64,000 bases of DNA from Terrabacter terrigena (GTDB taxonomy: Bacteria; Actinomycetota; Actinomycetes; Actinomycetales; Dermatophilaceae): contig NZ_JBHTKH010000001.1 of the NCBI RefSeq assembly GCF_042676085.1, positions 841,272-905,271 on the forward strand. Reading direction: 5' to 3'. Position 1 is the first letter of the stretch; each line of letters opens with the position of its first letter. Of the stretch, positions 52,136-61,339 are shown piece by piece. The position numbers and the translations under genes are program-made. The notes beneath the pieces were generated by a model. The model worked only from the letters and a program-made list of their open reading frames with translations. It made no database searches and was not told the DNA's origin.

Positions 52136-52936
52136 TCAGACGGCATCCCTGTCGGGCTCCACCGACCTGCCCCCGAGGGCGCGGCTGATCTCCCTGGTCG
52201 CGTCCAGCAGCAGGGGGACGTGGCGCGCCAGCTGCTCGGCGGAGAGCCGACTGGTGGGGACGGAGATGCTCACCGCCGCGGCCACGGCCCCCCCGGGCCC
52301 GAAGACGGGCGCCGCGATGCAGCGGATGGAGTCTTCGTGCTCACGCTCGTCCCAGCCCCACCCCTCCTGCCTGATCTCCTTCGCGGCCTGCAGCATCTCC
52401 TCGCGGGAGGTGATGGTGTTGTCCGTGAAGCGCCGCATGTCCATCTGCGGCCAGGACGCCGGGTCCGTGTAGGCGAGCAGCACCTTCCCGACGCCGGTGC
52501 AGTAGGCGTCCGCTCGGGCGCCCACCTGCGAGTACATCCGCACCGGGTGGATGCTCTCCACCTTGTCGAGGTAGACAACCTGGGCGCCGTCGCGCAGCGC
52601 CAGGTGGATGGTCTCACCGGTCTCCGCGCCCAGTCGCATCAGCTGGGCACGCGCGACCTGTCGGATGTCGAGCTCCTCGAGAAGGGTCTGGCTGAGCTCG
52701 ACCAGCCGCAGCCCGAGCGTGAACTCGGGCGGGTCTCCACGACGCTGGACGAAGCCGTGCTTCTCGAGAGTCTGGAGCAGCCGCAGCGCGGTCGACTTGT
52801 GGATGCCGAACTTGTCGGCCAGTGGACCCAGCCGCTTCGGTCCGTCTCCCAGTTCGGCGAGCAGCAACAATGCACGGTCGAGGCTCTGGGTCACGCTGTA
52901 CTCACTTCCAGATAATGGTGCTGTGGCGACAAGCAT
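52136..52936 (-). CDS. IclR-family regulator, probable controller of the locus
   Basis: About 266 residues: an N-terminal winged helix (TQSLDRALLLLAELGDGPKR, HKSTALRLLQTLEKHGFV) and a C-terminal GAF-like effector domain (GKVLLAYTDPASWP, DSIRCIAAPVFGPGG). The start is uncertain: ATG 52936 or GTG 52894; neither has a strong site. It is convergent with the dehydrogenase gene and lies upstream of the ABC-transporter ATPase end. The palindromes at 49608, 50990 and 58521 are its likely targets. Confidence 0.88.
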   Translation of the reverse strand: MLVATAPLSGSEYSVTQSLDRALLLLAELGDGPKRLGPLADKFGIHKSTALRLLQTLEKHGFVQRRGDPPEFTLGLRLVELSQTLLEELDIRQVARAQLMRLGAETGETIHLALRDGAQVVYLDKVESIHPVRMYSQVGARADAYCTGVGKVLLAYTDPASWPQMDMRRFTDNTITSREEMLQAAKEIRQEGWGWDEREHEDSIRCIAAPVFGPGGAVAAAVSISVPTSRLSAEQLARHVPLLLDATREISRALGGRSVEPDRDAV

Positions 52937-52976
52937 CGCACCGGTCGGGCGAAGCTCGGCGGCATCCGGCGCCGGG

Positions 52977-53930
52977 TCATCGGCCACTCTGACTCGCGAG
53001 CGCCTCCACCGCGAAGCACTCGACGTCGTGTCCCGGCTGCGTGGCCGCGAGCAGCGGCCGCTCGACCCTGCAGCGGTCGTGCACGAGCGGGCACCGATCT
53101 TGGAACGAGCATCCCACGGGCAGGTTCGCCGCGCTCGGCGTCTCGCCGGCCAGGCGAGCGCGTGAGCCTCGACGGCGAGGGTCCGGCACGGGCGCTGCCG
53201 CCAGGAGGGCACGCGTATACGGGTGTTGTGGCGCCTCGAAGAGCTGCTCGGTATCGGCGATCTCCACGACCCGGCCGAGGTACATCACGGCGACGCGGTG
53301 AGCCAGGCGACGCACCGTGACCAGGTCGTGGCTGATGAACAGGTAGCCCACCTGTCGCTCCTGCTGCAGCTCTTTCAGCAGGGCGATGACCCTGGAGCGC
53401 ACGGACTGGTCGAGGCTCGCAGTCGGCTCGTCCAGCACGACGAGCCGCGGGTCGCAGATCAGGGCTCGGGCGATGGCTACGCGCTGCTGCTGGCCACCGG
53501 AAAGTTCTCGTGGACGCCGGTCCCGGTACTCGGGTCCGAGACCAACGGCGCGCAGCGCGCGGTCGACACGGCCCCTGACATCGTCATCGTCCATGAGCAG
53601 GCGCACCGGTTCGGCCAGCGTCTGGCCCACGGTGAACCGAGGGTCGAGCGACTGGTCGGGGTGCTGAAAGACCATCTGGATGCTGCGACGCAGGTCGCGG
53701 TCGCGGGGGGCATCGCGAACGTCCCGTCCGTGGAGCTCGACGGTGCCGTCGCTAGGCGCAGTGAGGCCGACGACCACCCGCGCCGTGGAGGACTTGCCGC
53801 AGCCGGATTCCCCAACGAGGGCCAGGGTCTCGCCGGCCGCGACGTCGAAGCTGACGCCGCGCACAGCCGGCAGCAGGCTCTTGCCCGAGCCGTAGGTCTT
53901 TTTCAGATCACGAACGCGCAGCAATGACAA
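52977..53930 (-). CDS. Oligopeptide-type ABC transporter ATPase (OppF-like)
   Basis: A 317-residue ATPase with Walker A ALVGESGCGKSS, Q-loop QMVFQHPDQSLDPR, signature LSGGQQQRVAIARAL and Walker B LVVLDEPTASLD, plus the C-terminal OppF/DppF extension with CSFQDRCPLVHDRC, cysteines often seen in such ATPases. The TTG at 53930 is preferred (GGGAG seven bases upstream) and overlaps the preceding ATPase gene by 23 bases. It powers the five-gene importer. Confidence 0.87.
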   Translation of the reverse strand: MSLLRVRDLKKTYGSGKSLLPAVRGVSFDVAAGETLALVGESGCGKSSTARVVVGLTAPSDGTVELHGRDVRDAPRDRDLRRSIQMVFQHPDQSLDPRFTVGQTLAEPVRLLMDDDDVRGRVDRALRAVGLGPEYRDRRPRELSGGQQQRVAIARALICDPRLVVLDEPTASLDQSVRSRVIALLKELQQERQVGYLFISHDLVTVRRLAHRVAVMYLGRVVEIADTEQLFEAPQHPYTRALLAAAPVPDPRRRGSRARLAGETPSAANLPVGCSFQDRCPLVHDRCRVERPLLAATQPGHDVECFAVEALASQSGR

Positions 53931-54900
53931 CTGGGATCTCCCGTCCGAGGAAGCACGAGTAGTGGTGTCGCTCGCCAGCGGGGAACATCGGGGGAAACTC
54001 CTTGCAGGCGTCGAACACATGAGGGCATCGGTGAGCGAACCGACAGCCAGGGAGCGAGAAGTCGACCCCCTTCTCCTCGGCCACGACACCGGCGTCCGCG
54101 GTCTGCCCCTGCTCGACAGGCGCCGGCGCCTCAGGAGCCAGCGAGGCGAGCAGGAACTCGCTGTACGGATGCCGGGGACGTTCGAACAGCTCGACCGTCT
54201 CGGCGGTCTCCATCACCTGTCCGGCGAACAGGACCGACACGCGGTCGCACATCTCGGCGACTGCAGCGAGATCGTGCGTGATGAACAGCACACTCGAGCC
54301 GGTCTCCGCCACGAGGTCGCGCAACAGGTCGAAGATCTGGGCCTGGACCGTCACGTCGAGACCCGTGGTGGGCTCGTCCGCGATGAGGACGCGCGGCTGG
54401 AAGGCCAGGGCCATCGCGATGACGGCACGCTGGCACATCCCGCCGGAGAGCTGGTGGGGGTAGGCCTGGGCCACCCGGGCGGCCCCCGGGATGCCGACCC
54501 GGCCGAGCAGGCGTAGCGCTTCGGCCTCTGCCTCACGCCGCGGCATCCCTCTGACCGCCGTCAGGACGCGCCGGATCTGAAAGCCGATGCGCAGCGTGGG
54601 GTTCAGAGCCGCGCGGGCGTTCTGAAAGATCATGGTGATGTCGCCGGTGCGACGGTGCACCGCACCGCCCGGCCCGGCCAGCAGGGGGGCACCGTCGAGC
54701 GTCGCCTCCCCGGCGCGCACCTCCACGGCCGGTGGCAGCAGCCCGAGCAGGGCGAGCGAACCCATCGTCTTGCCCGAGCCGGACTCTCCGACCAGGCCGA
54801 CGATCTCGCCGCGCTCGAGGGTGAGGTTGAGGTCCCGGACCAGGAGCTCGTCGTGGTGCTTCAGCCCCAGGCTGAGACCGCTCACGGACAGAAGTGTCAT
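53908..54900 (-). CDS. Oligopeptide-type ABC transporter ATPase (OppD-like)
   Basis: A 330-residue ATPase: Walker A GLVGESGSGKTMGSLALLGL, signature LSGGMCQRAVIAMAL, Walker B VLIADEPTTGLDVT and the C-terminal cysteine-containing extension (CRFAHRCPHVFDAC). ATG 54900 overlaps the permease gene by 4 bases. It works with the OppF-like subunit as a heterodimer. Confidence 0.9.
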   Translation of the reverse strand: MTLLSVSGLSLGLKHHDELLVRDLNLTLERGEIVGLVGESGSGKTMGSLALLGLLPPAVEVRAGEATLDGAPLLAGPGGAVHRRTGDITMIFQNARAALNPTLRIGFQIRRVLTAVRGMPRREAEAEALRLLGRVGIPGAARVAQAYPHQLSGGMCQRAVIAMALAFQPRVLIADEPTTGLDVTVQAQIFDLLRDLVAETGSSVLFITHDLAAVAEMCDRVSVLFAGQVMETAETVELFERPRHPYSEFLLASLAPEAPAPVEQGQTADAGVVAEEKGVDFSLPGCRFAHRCPHVFDACKEFPPMFPAGERHHYSCFLGREIPVVIAARS

Positions 54901-55757
54901 CGCCGGCTCCCTTGCACGTCGTCGCCGACCATCTGGAACGCGAGGGCCAGCAACACGATCAGTGCACCAGGAACCAGGGCGGTCCACCAGGCACCCGTCA
55001 GCACGTCGTTGGCACCTTCGGCGACCATCACTCCCCACTCGGCGGCCGGTGGTTGGATGCCGACCCCGAGGAACGCGAGACCGGCGACGTCGAGGATCGC
55101 CCAACCCGCTACCAGCGTGGCCTGGGTGTAGGCCGGCCCGAGCGCGTTCGGGAGCACGTGCCGCAGGGCGATGCGCCATCGCGGGTTTCCGGAAAGGGCT
55201 GCGGCGTCGACGTACTCGCGCTCTCTCTCCGCCAGGGCCTGAGACCTGGTCAGGCGGACGAAGTAGGGCGAGTAGGCGACGGCCACGGCAACGACGACGT
55301 TGGGGACGCCGTCGCCCAGGACCGCCACGATGATCAGGGCCAGGACGAACCCCGGGAAGGCGAGGATGACGTCGGTCACCCGCATGATGACCTCGTCGAC
55401 CCAGCCGCCCGCGTAACCGGCCACCACTCCGATCACCGACCCGACCACAGCGGCGGCCAGGGCGATCACGAGGCCAACGAGCAGGTCCATCCTTGCAGCG
55501 ACAACCGCCCGGGCAAGCACGTCGCGCCCGAACCGGTCCGTGCCGAGCAGGTGCGTGGCGCCAGGGCCCGTGAGGGCATCGACGGCCGAGGTGCGCAGCG
55601 GATCGCCCACGAACGCGGGGCCCACGATCGCCACGACCACGTAGACGAGAAGCAGGAACAACCCCACGGCGGCCATTGGGTGCTTGCGAGGGCTCGCGAG
55701 CTCCCGCACGCGTGGCGCCCTGGACCGCAGAACTCGCATCGTGTCGGTGAGTGCCAT
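54897..55757 (-). CDS. Oligopeptide-type ABC transporter permease (OppC-like)
   Basis: A 286-residue permease with an N-terminal membrane anchor (AAVGLFLLLVYVVVAIVG), the typical HLLGTDRFGRDVLAR motif and the EAA loop YVDAAALSGNPRWRIALRHV. It overlaps the OppB-like stop by one base. Confidence 0.9.
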   Translation of the reverse strand: MALTDTMRVLRSRAPRVRELASPRKHPMAAVGLFLLLVYVVVAIVGPAFVGDPLRTSAVDALTGPGATHLLGTDRFGRDVLARAVVAARMDLLVGLVIALAAAVVGSVIGVVAGYAGGWVDEVIMRVTDVILAFPGFVLALIIVAVLGDGVPNVVVAVAVAYSPYFVRLTRSQALAEREREYVDAAALSGNPRWRIALRHVLPNALGPAYTQATLVAGWAILDVAGLAFLGVGIQPPAAEWGVMVAEGANDVLTGAWWTALVPGALIVLLALAFQMVGDDVQGSRR

Positions 55758-56779
55758 CAGCTCGACCTCCTGCCAAGACGGATTCGGGGGTCCAAGAGCC
55801 CGTAACAGATGTCGATGACCACGTTCAACAGCACGTAGAGCACGCCGACGAAGATGACGAAACCCTGGAGCGCGTCGAGGTCATGGTTCTTGATCGCCTG
55901 GTTGGCGTAACGCCCGACACCAGGCCAGGAGAACAGGGTCTCGACGATGATGTTGCCGCCGAGCATGTAGCCGAAGACGATGCCGATGGCGGTGATCACC
56001 GGCAACATCGCGTTTCGCAGCCCGTCCCTGAACAGCACCTCCCACCGCGACAGACCCATGGCCCTGGCGGTGCGGACATAGTCCGTTGCAAGGACCTCGG
56101 TCATTGAGCCGCGGACCATCTTCAGGATGGGTGCCACCAGGACGATGACCAAGGTGAGCACCGGCAGCATGAGGGCTCGGGCCGCCTGCCAGGCCACATC
56201 GGGACGGCCCTCCAGCAGCGCGTCGACCGTGTACATGCCGGTCACGGTCGCCGGTGGATCGACTCCGCTTGGCAGGCGGCCCACTGGGCCCGGGAACCAC
56301 CTCAGGCGGTAGAAGAGGAAGTAGATGAGGAGAAGCCCCAACCAGAACAGGGCCATCGCCGAGCCGGCGGCGGCGACGAGCCGCACGACGCGGTCGATCC
56401 AGCCGCCTTCACGGGATGCCGCCAGAACCCCGATCGGTATTCCGATCAGGCACGCCAGCACCACGGCATACAGGCCGATCTCCAGCGACGCGGGCATCCG
56501 GCCCATCAGCTCATACGTAACGGAGCTGCTCGACACGGTCGAGGTCCCGAGATCCCCGCGCAGGACGCCCGCAAGGTAAGTGCCGTACTGCTCGAGGAGA
56601 GGGCGGTCCAAGCCGTACTGCGCCCGAACCTGCGCCAGTCTGGCCGGGTCGGCGTAAGGACCGGCTCGCAGCACCGCGGCATCGCCCGGAAGCACGCGCA
56701 CGAGGAAGAACACGACTGTCACGATGCCGAACAGTGTGATCAAGGTGGTCAGAGTCCGTCTCAGCAAGAACCGATTCAT
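55757..56779 (-). CDS. Oligopeptide-type ABC transporter permease (OppB-like)
   Basis: A 340-residue permease: N-terminal RTLTTLITLFGIVTVVFFLV, QYGLDRPLLEQYGTYL, and the EAA loop YVRTARAMGLSRWEVLFRDG followed by NAMLPVITAIG. It lies about 70 bases behind the binding-protein gene and is probably co-transcribed with it. Confidence 0.9.
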   Translation of the reverse strand: MNRFLLRRTLTTLITLFGIVTVVFFLVRVLPGDAAVLRAGPYADPARLAQVRAQYGLDRPLLEQYGTYLAGVLRGDLGTSTVSSSSVTYELMGRMPASLEIGLYAVVLACLIGIPIGVLAASREGGWIDRVVRLVAAAGSAMALFWLGLLLIYFLFYRLRWFPGPVGRLPSGVDPPATVTGMYTVDALLEGRPDVAWQAARALMLPVLTLVIVLVAPILKMVRGSMTEVLATDYVRTARAMGLSRWEVLFRDGLRNAMLPVITAIGIVFGYMLGGNIIVETLFSWPGVGRYANQAIKNHDLDALQGFVIFVGVLYVLLNVVIDICYGLLDPRIRLGRRSS

Positions 56780-56852
56780 CCGGCTGTCTGCTCCTCAGGA
56801 ATGGTCAGTGGTAGGAGGCGCGCGGGAGGTGTCCCGCGCGCCTCCCGGCGGC

Positions 56853-58484
56853 TCAGCCGGTCTTGGACAGGTACTCGAACCGCAGCGTCTGGTCGAACGG
56901 CCGCGTCACGCCAGAGACGCCCTTCCGGGTAACCACCAAGTAGTCGGACGAGTAGAGGAACGCCCACGGGGCGTCGTCGATGGCGAGCTTCTGGGCCTGC
57001 TTGGACAGGTCGTCCCGCTTGCCGGGGTCCAGCTCGAAGGTGCCCTTCTGGAGCAGGGCGTCGAACGCGGGGTTCGAGTAGTTGGCGTAGTTCGTGAACG
57101 CCTTGCTCTTGAGCAGGAAGCCCATCTGGAAGAAGGGGTCCTCACCCCACGAGAACCAGTCGTGCAGGAACATCGGCAGACTGTGCTCGTTGAGGCGCTT
57201 GTAGTAGGTGGCGTCCGGCAGCTTTTGGATCTCGACGTCGACGCCGACCTGACGCAGGGCCTCCTGGATGAAGACGGCCGCCTCGGTGTCCTGGGGCTGC
57301 GCCTCGCGGACCGCCAGCTGGGTGGTGACGTGAGTCTTACCGGCCTGCTTCAGCAGCTCGCGCGCCTTGGCCGCGTTGGTGTCGTAGTGCCAGTACTGGT
57401 CACCGGCGGCCGACCTCATCGCCGGCGGGACCGGTCCCTTGGCCATGGACGCGTAGCCGAACTGCACCTTGTCGATGATGTCCTGGTACGGAACCGCGTA
57501 GGAGATGGCTTGGCGAACCAGCTTGTCGTTGAGCGGCGCCACCGTGTTGTTCATGCCGAGGTAGGTGATTCGGCTCGACGGGATGCGATTCACCGTGAGC
57601 GAGTCGTCGCTCTTCAGCTGCGAGACGAGGCGAGGCGGCAGGCTGTCTGCGACGTCGATGTCACCACTGCGCAGCAGCAGTGCGCGCTGGTCCGGGTCCG
57701 GGACGGACTTGAGGGTGACCCCGCCGTTCTTCAGAGCGGCCGCGTCGTAGTAGCCGGGGTTAGGGGCGAGGACGGCCTGCTGTCCCCGGTTCAACTCCTT
57801 GACCTGGTAGGCGCCTGACGCGGTGACGTTGTCCTTGAGCCATGCGGTCGCCCATGGGTCGGCGGCGGTGCTGTGAGCCTTGGCAGCCTTCTGGTTGATC
57901 GCTCCGAAGACCTGGAACGTCAGGAAGCGCTCGAAGAGCGGCGACTTGAAGGTGGGCGTCAGCACGAAGGTGTGCGCGTCGGGAGTCTGGATCTGCTCCG
58001 GCTTGCTGACGCCGACGAATGGCAGGAGCGCCGCGATGTAGCCCGGACCCAGCATGGCCCGCTTGAACGTGTAGGCAACGTCAGCCGACGTGACGGGTGT
58101 GCCATCCGCGAACTTCGCGCCCTTGCGCAGGTGGAACACCGCCCGCTTGCCGTCGGGGGTCACCTCCCAGCGTTCGGCCAGACCCGGCTCCACCTCCGGC
58201 TGCCCTTCGAGGACACCGGCCTCGTCTGCGTACTTCTGGCGTAGGAGCGGCTCGTACACGTTGGCGGTGACGACGTATGCCGCATCTGTCCGGAACATGT
58301 GCGGGTCGAGAAGGTCCACGTCTGACCCGAGGGCGACGGTCAGCTTGGCGTCCTTGCTGGCGGCGCCGTTGGGTTCAGCGGCCTTCTGCTGGTCCGCGGC
58401 TGCAGAGCAGGCGGCGAGGGACACGGCGAGCAGAGCAATGCAGGCGGTGGACCGCAGGGATGGGCGGCTGATCCGTCGGTTCAT
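56853..58484 (-). CDS. Solute-binding lipoprotein of the peptide-type ABC importer
   Basis: A 543-residue family 5 solute-binding protein. The lipobox LAVSLAAC follows a signal peptide, so it is membrane-anchored by lipid. Typical are DVDLLDPHMFRTD near the N-terminus, RKGAKFADGTPVTSADVAYT and RQAISYAVPYQDIIDK. Family members bind peptides, opines, nickel or glycosides; ligand specificity cannot be read from sequence. GGAGT five bases before ATG 58484 sets the start. The promoter region 58485-58624 contains the third palindrome. Confidence 0.9.
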   Translation of the reverse strand: MNRRISRPSLRSTACIALLAVSLAACSAAADQQKAAEPNGAASKDAKLTVALGSDVDLLDPHMFRTDAAYVVTANVYEPLLRQKYADEAGVLEGQPEVEPGLAERWEVTPDGKRAVFHLRKGAKFADGTPVTSADVAYTFKRAMLGPGYIAALLPFVGVSKPEQIQTPDAHTFVLTPTFKSPLFERFLTFQVFGAINQKAAKAHSTAADPWATAWLKDNVTASGAYQVKELNRGQQAVLAPNPGYYDAAALKNGGVTLKSVPDPDQRALLLRSGDIDVADSLPPRLVSQLKSDDSLTVNRIPSSRITYLGMNNTVAPLNDKLVRQAISYAVPYQDIIDKVQFGYASMAKGPVPPAMRSAAGDQYWHYDTNAAKARELLKQAGKTHVTTQLAVREAQPQDTEAAVFIQEALRQVGVDVEIQKLPDATYYKRLNEHSLPMFLHDWFSWGEDPFFQMGFLLKSKAFTNYANYSNPAFDALLQKGTFELDPGKRDDLSKQAQKLAIDDAPWAFLYSSDYLVVTRKGVSGVTRPFDQTLRFEYLSKTG

Positions 58485-58520
58485 GTTCACTCCGAATGAG
58501 ACGTCGATCGTTGCTGATTG

Positions 58521-58535
58521 TGCAACGTCGTTGTA
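58521..58535. promoter_or_regulatory. Predicted IclR-type operator, copy 3 (degenerate)
   Basis: TGCAA-CGTCG-TTGTA keeps the inner arms and the five-base spacer of the other two sites. It lies 36 bases upstream of the binding-protein start and 90 bases before the divergent DapA-family gene. Confidence 0.5.
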
Positions 58536-58624
58536 GCCTCCGCATTCATAGGCGTCTTGTCAATACCTCTCCTCGGTAAATCCCACTCGTTGGATCGCGC
58601 CGAAACGAGCCCCCGGAGGCCACC

Positions 58625-59614
58625 TTGCAGTGGGAAACGCACCGCCCTGGCGTCACCGAGGAAGCAGCGCCCGGTGTCGGCGGGCACCTCCCGACGGCGA
58701 GCCGCCTCGTGCGCGGGGCGTGTCCAGTGCTCGAGGTTCCGTTCACCACGGCGGGTGAGATCGACACTTCCTGCTTCGCGCGGCTGGTACGTCACGTGCT
58801 GGCCTCCGGCGTGACGGCCGTCATGTTCCCGGGTTTCGCCTCGGAGGTCCTCAAGCTGACGGACGCTGAACGCGAGGAACTGACGCACACGCTGCTGCAG
58901 CACACGAAGAACCGAGACGTCGCCGCCATCGTCTCGATCCCCGATCACTCCACGGAGGTGGCCGTCCGCAGGGCGACCGATGCCGCGGCCGCAGGCGCCG
59001 ACGTCGTCAACATCCTCCCGCCTCACCAGCTCTCCCCTGGGCCGAGCGCCGTGCAAGGGCACCTGGAGGCGGTGCTGGCGGCGGTTGCACCGACTCCGGT
59101 GATGGTGCAGTTCGCACCGGCCCAGACCGGTTCGGCCCTTACCGCCGATGACCTCGCGCGGCTGCGCCAACGCTCCCCCAACCTGAAGTTCGTGAAGGTC
59201 GAGTCGACACCACCGGGGGCCATGATCACCGCCCTGCGGTCCCGGGCACCGGACGTGGGGACGCTGGTCGGGTACGCGGGACTGCATCTGATGGATGCGT
59301 GGCGCCGGGGCGCGGTGGGCGTGCAGCCCGGATGCTCGTTCATCGAGCTCTACCTTCGGGTCTGGGCTCTGCTCGAGGCCGGCGAGGAGGCCGCCGCCGA
59401 GCGACTTCACTCGCGGATGCTGCCCTACCTCAGCTATTGGATGCAGGGTGTCGAGATCATCGTTGCTGCGGAGAAGCTGATCTCTGCACGGCGAGGTCTG
59501 GTCGACGACCCCTACTGCCGCCGCCCACGACACACTCTGGACACCACCGAGGTCGCGATGGTCGACCGGTTCCTCGACGAGTTCGCGGACCTGCTGCCGG
59601 ATGTCCGGGCATGA
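58625..59614 (+). CDS. DapA-family (dihydrodipicolinate synthase-like) lyase
   Basis: A 329-residue class I aldolase-type barrel. The N-terminal PVLEVPFTTAGEID, MFPGFASEVLKL and Schiff-base Lys in LKFVKVESTPPG are as expected. At the position of the catalytic Tyr (usually YNxPxRTG) the sequence is VQFAPAQTG, so Gln replaces Tyr, as in some uncharacterised members. The TTG start at 58625 has GGAGG five bases upstream. It probably cleaves or condenses a keto acid in this locus rather than making lysine precursor. Confidence 0.85.
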   Translation: MQWETHRPGVTEEAAPGVGGHLPTASRLVRGACPVLEVPFTTAGEIDTSCFARLVRHVLASGVTAVMFPGFASEVLKLTDAEREELTHTLLQHTKNRDVAAIVSIPDHSTEVAVRRATDAAAAGADVVNILPPHQLSPGPSAVQGHLEAVLAAVAPTPVMVQFAPAQTGSALTADDLARLRQRSPNLKFVKVESTPPGAMITALRSRAPDVGTLVGYAGLHLMDAWRRGAVGVQPGCSFIELYLRVWALLEAGEEAAAERLHSRMLPYLSYWMQGVEIIVAAEKLISARRGLVDDPYCRRPRHTLDTTEVAMVDRFLDEFADLLPDVRA

Positions 59615-59829
59615 GGCATCGACCCGATTTCCCTTGTCCCGTCTCAGTTTTCGACACGCTCTTGACCCCCGAGCGGCGCGTGGAGCAGCCTGCGCGCCGT
59701 GACGCAAGACCTGCGCATCATCCCAACTGCGTGTGCTCGCTGGCCCGGCCAGTGCACACTCGCGTTTCCCGATGCCCGACCCGGGCCCGGGGATTTCTCG
59801 TCTCCCCCACGACCTGGAAGGCATCTGAC

Positions 59830-60114
59830 ATGCCGGCACCGACCGAGACTCCGAAGCTCCAGCCCGACCTGCTCCTCGAGATCGACGTGCGGAGCGGGGA
59901 TGCCAGCCTGCTGCGCGTGATCTCGACACTGCACCACCGCCACGCGCGGGTGCAGTCCCTCACCTACGAGGGCAGCGGCGGCCAGATCTCTCACCTGCGC
60001 GTGCGGGTGGCGGTCGGGGCACCGCGGCGGGGCCACTTGGTCAGCGCTCTTGACCGCTGTGTCGATGTGGTGCGCGTCCTGCCGGTTCCGACCTTCGAGG
60101 GGGCCACGGCATGA
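59830..60114 (+). CDS. Small ACT-domain protein
   Basis: A 94-residue protein with one ACT-like beta-alpha-beta-beta-alpha-beta unit (LLLEIDVRSGDASLLRVIST, HARVQSLTYEG, HLRVRVAVG, LVSALDRCVDVVRVLPV), closest in style to acetolactate synthase small subunits (IlvM/IlvN). GGAAGG lies upstream of ATG 59830, and its stop overlaps the start of the F420-type oxidoreductase (ATGA). It may be a ligand-sensing partner of that enzyme or bind an amino acid from the pathway. Confidence 0.7.
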   Translation: MPAPTETPKLQPDLLLEIDVRSGDASLLRVISTLHHRHARVQSLTYEGSGGQISHLRVRVAVGAPRRGHLVSALDRCVDVVRVLPVPTFEGATA

Positions 60115-61142
60115 GCAGGTCGACCCACGCCATGACGCCGGACGGATCCCTCACCGTCGGGTACGCGGCGATGCTCGAGCAGTTCGACCCGCGCGAGGCC
60201 GTGGAGCTGACCGCCTTCGCCGAGGCGAACGGCTTCTCAGGGTGCATGGCGGCCGACCATTTCCAACCCTGGGTGCCTCAGCAGGGCCAGTCCTCCTTCG
60301 TGTGGAACGTGTTGGCTGCCGTCGGAGAGCGCACGGTCGGCGACATGGGCCCCGGCGTCACGTGTCCTTCCTTCCGGTTCCACCCCGCGGTCGTCGCGCA
60401 GGCGGCGGCCACGCTCGAGGCGATGTACCCGGGTCGCTCGTGGCTGGGCCTCGGGACCGGGGAGGCCTTGAACGAACATGTGGTGCCCGGCTACTGGCCG
60501 GAAGCCGGGGAGCGGTCGCGGCGGATGTGGGAAGCCATCGACCTCATGAACAAGCTCTTCGCGGCGTCGATCAAGGGCCGCGACACCAAGTTCTCCGGTG
60601 AGTTCTTCAGCATGGAGACGTGCCGCCTCTGGACGATGCCTGAGCAGGCTCCGCCGATCCTCGTTGCCACTGCCGGGCCCATCAACGCCAAGAAAACCGG
60701 GATGTATGCGGATGGCATCATCACAGTCGGTGCCCCGCTGGAGAAGATCGCCGCCCTCTTCGCCGAGTTCGAAGAGGGTGCCCGCGAAGCTGGCAAGGAC
60801 GCGAGCTTGATGCCGCGGATCCTCCAACTCCACCTGTCGTGGGCAGAGACTGATGAAGAGGCCCTGCTGAACGCTATGGCGGAGTGGCCGAACGGTGGGA
60901 TGAAGTTCCCGAAGGCCGACATCCGCAGCCCTCAGGACTTCGAGCAGATGGCCAAGCTGGTGCGGCCTGAGGATTTCAAGGGCCGCATGGTCATCTCATC
61001 CGACCCGGATCTTCACAGGGCCGAGATCCAGCGCTTCGTCGACCTCGGGTTCGACCGGGTGTACCTGCACAATGTCGGGCGCAATCAGCGCGACTGGATC
61101 GACGTCTTCGGCCGTGAGGTTCTTCCCAAGCTGTCCCGCTGA
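60111..61142 (+). CDS. F420-dependent LLM oxidoreductase (FGD-like subgroup)
   Basis: A 343-residue LLM protein of the F420-dependent glucose-6-phosphate dehydrogenase-like group. Indicators are MAADHFQPWVPQQGQSSFVW, TCPSFRFHPAVVAQAAATLE, GTGEALNEHVV, ILVATAGPINAKKTG and VYLHNVGRNQRDWIDVFG. The active-site His and Trp of the group are in DHFQPW. It overlaps the ACT gene by 4 bases and ends before the IS remnant and hairpin at 61340. It could supply reduced F420 or act on a locus intermediate. Confidence 0.87.
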   Translation: MSRSTHAMTPDGSLTVGYAAMLEQFDPREAVELTAFAEANGFSGCMAADHFQPWVPQQGQSSFVWNVLAAVGERTVGDMGPGVTCPSFRFHPAVVAQAAATLEAMYPGRSWLGLGTGEALNEHVVPGYWPEAGERSRRMWEAIDLMNKLFAASIKGRDTKFSGEFFSMETCRLWTMPEQAPPILVATAGPINAKKTGMYADGIITVGAPLEKIAALFAEFEEGAREAGKDASLMPRILQLHLSWAETDEEALLNAMAEWPNGGMKFPKADIRSPQDFEQMAKLVRPEDFKGRMVISSDPDLHRAEIQRFVDLGFDRVYLHNVGRNQRDWIDVFGREVLPKLSR

Positions 61143-61168
61143 CGACCTCGCTACACCTGGCGCCTGCA

Positions 61169-61330
61169 CACATCAGCATCGGCCGAACCCACGCCGGAAC
61201 CTAGGTCCGGCTCCTGATCCAGGACCTCGACATCACCATCATCGACGCGAGCACCGCCGAGATCCTGCGCGACTCGTCCTCGACTGCAGCCGTGACTACC
61301 AACCAACCAGGAGCCCCTCAGGCACACCCC
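61169..61330 (+). mobile_element. C-terminal remnant of an IS481-type integrase
   Basis: The frame HISIGRTHAGT, an in-frame TAG at 61202-61204, then RLLIQDLDITIIDASTAEIL and, one frame away, RDYQPT match the C-terminal end of IS481-family transposases. The stop and the frameshift show decay, and no terminal inverted repeats were found. Confidence 0.65.
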
Positions 61331-61339
61331 CGAAAACCA

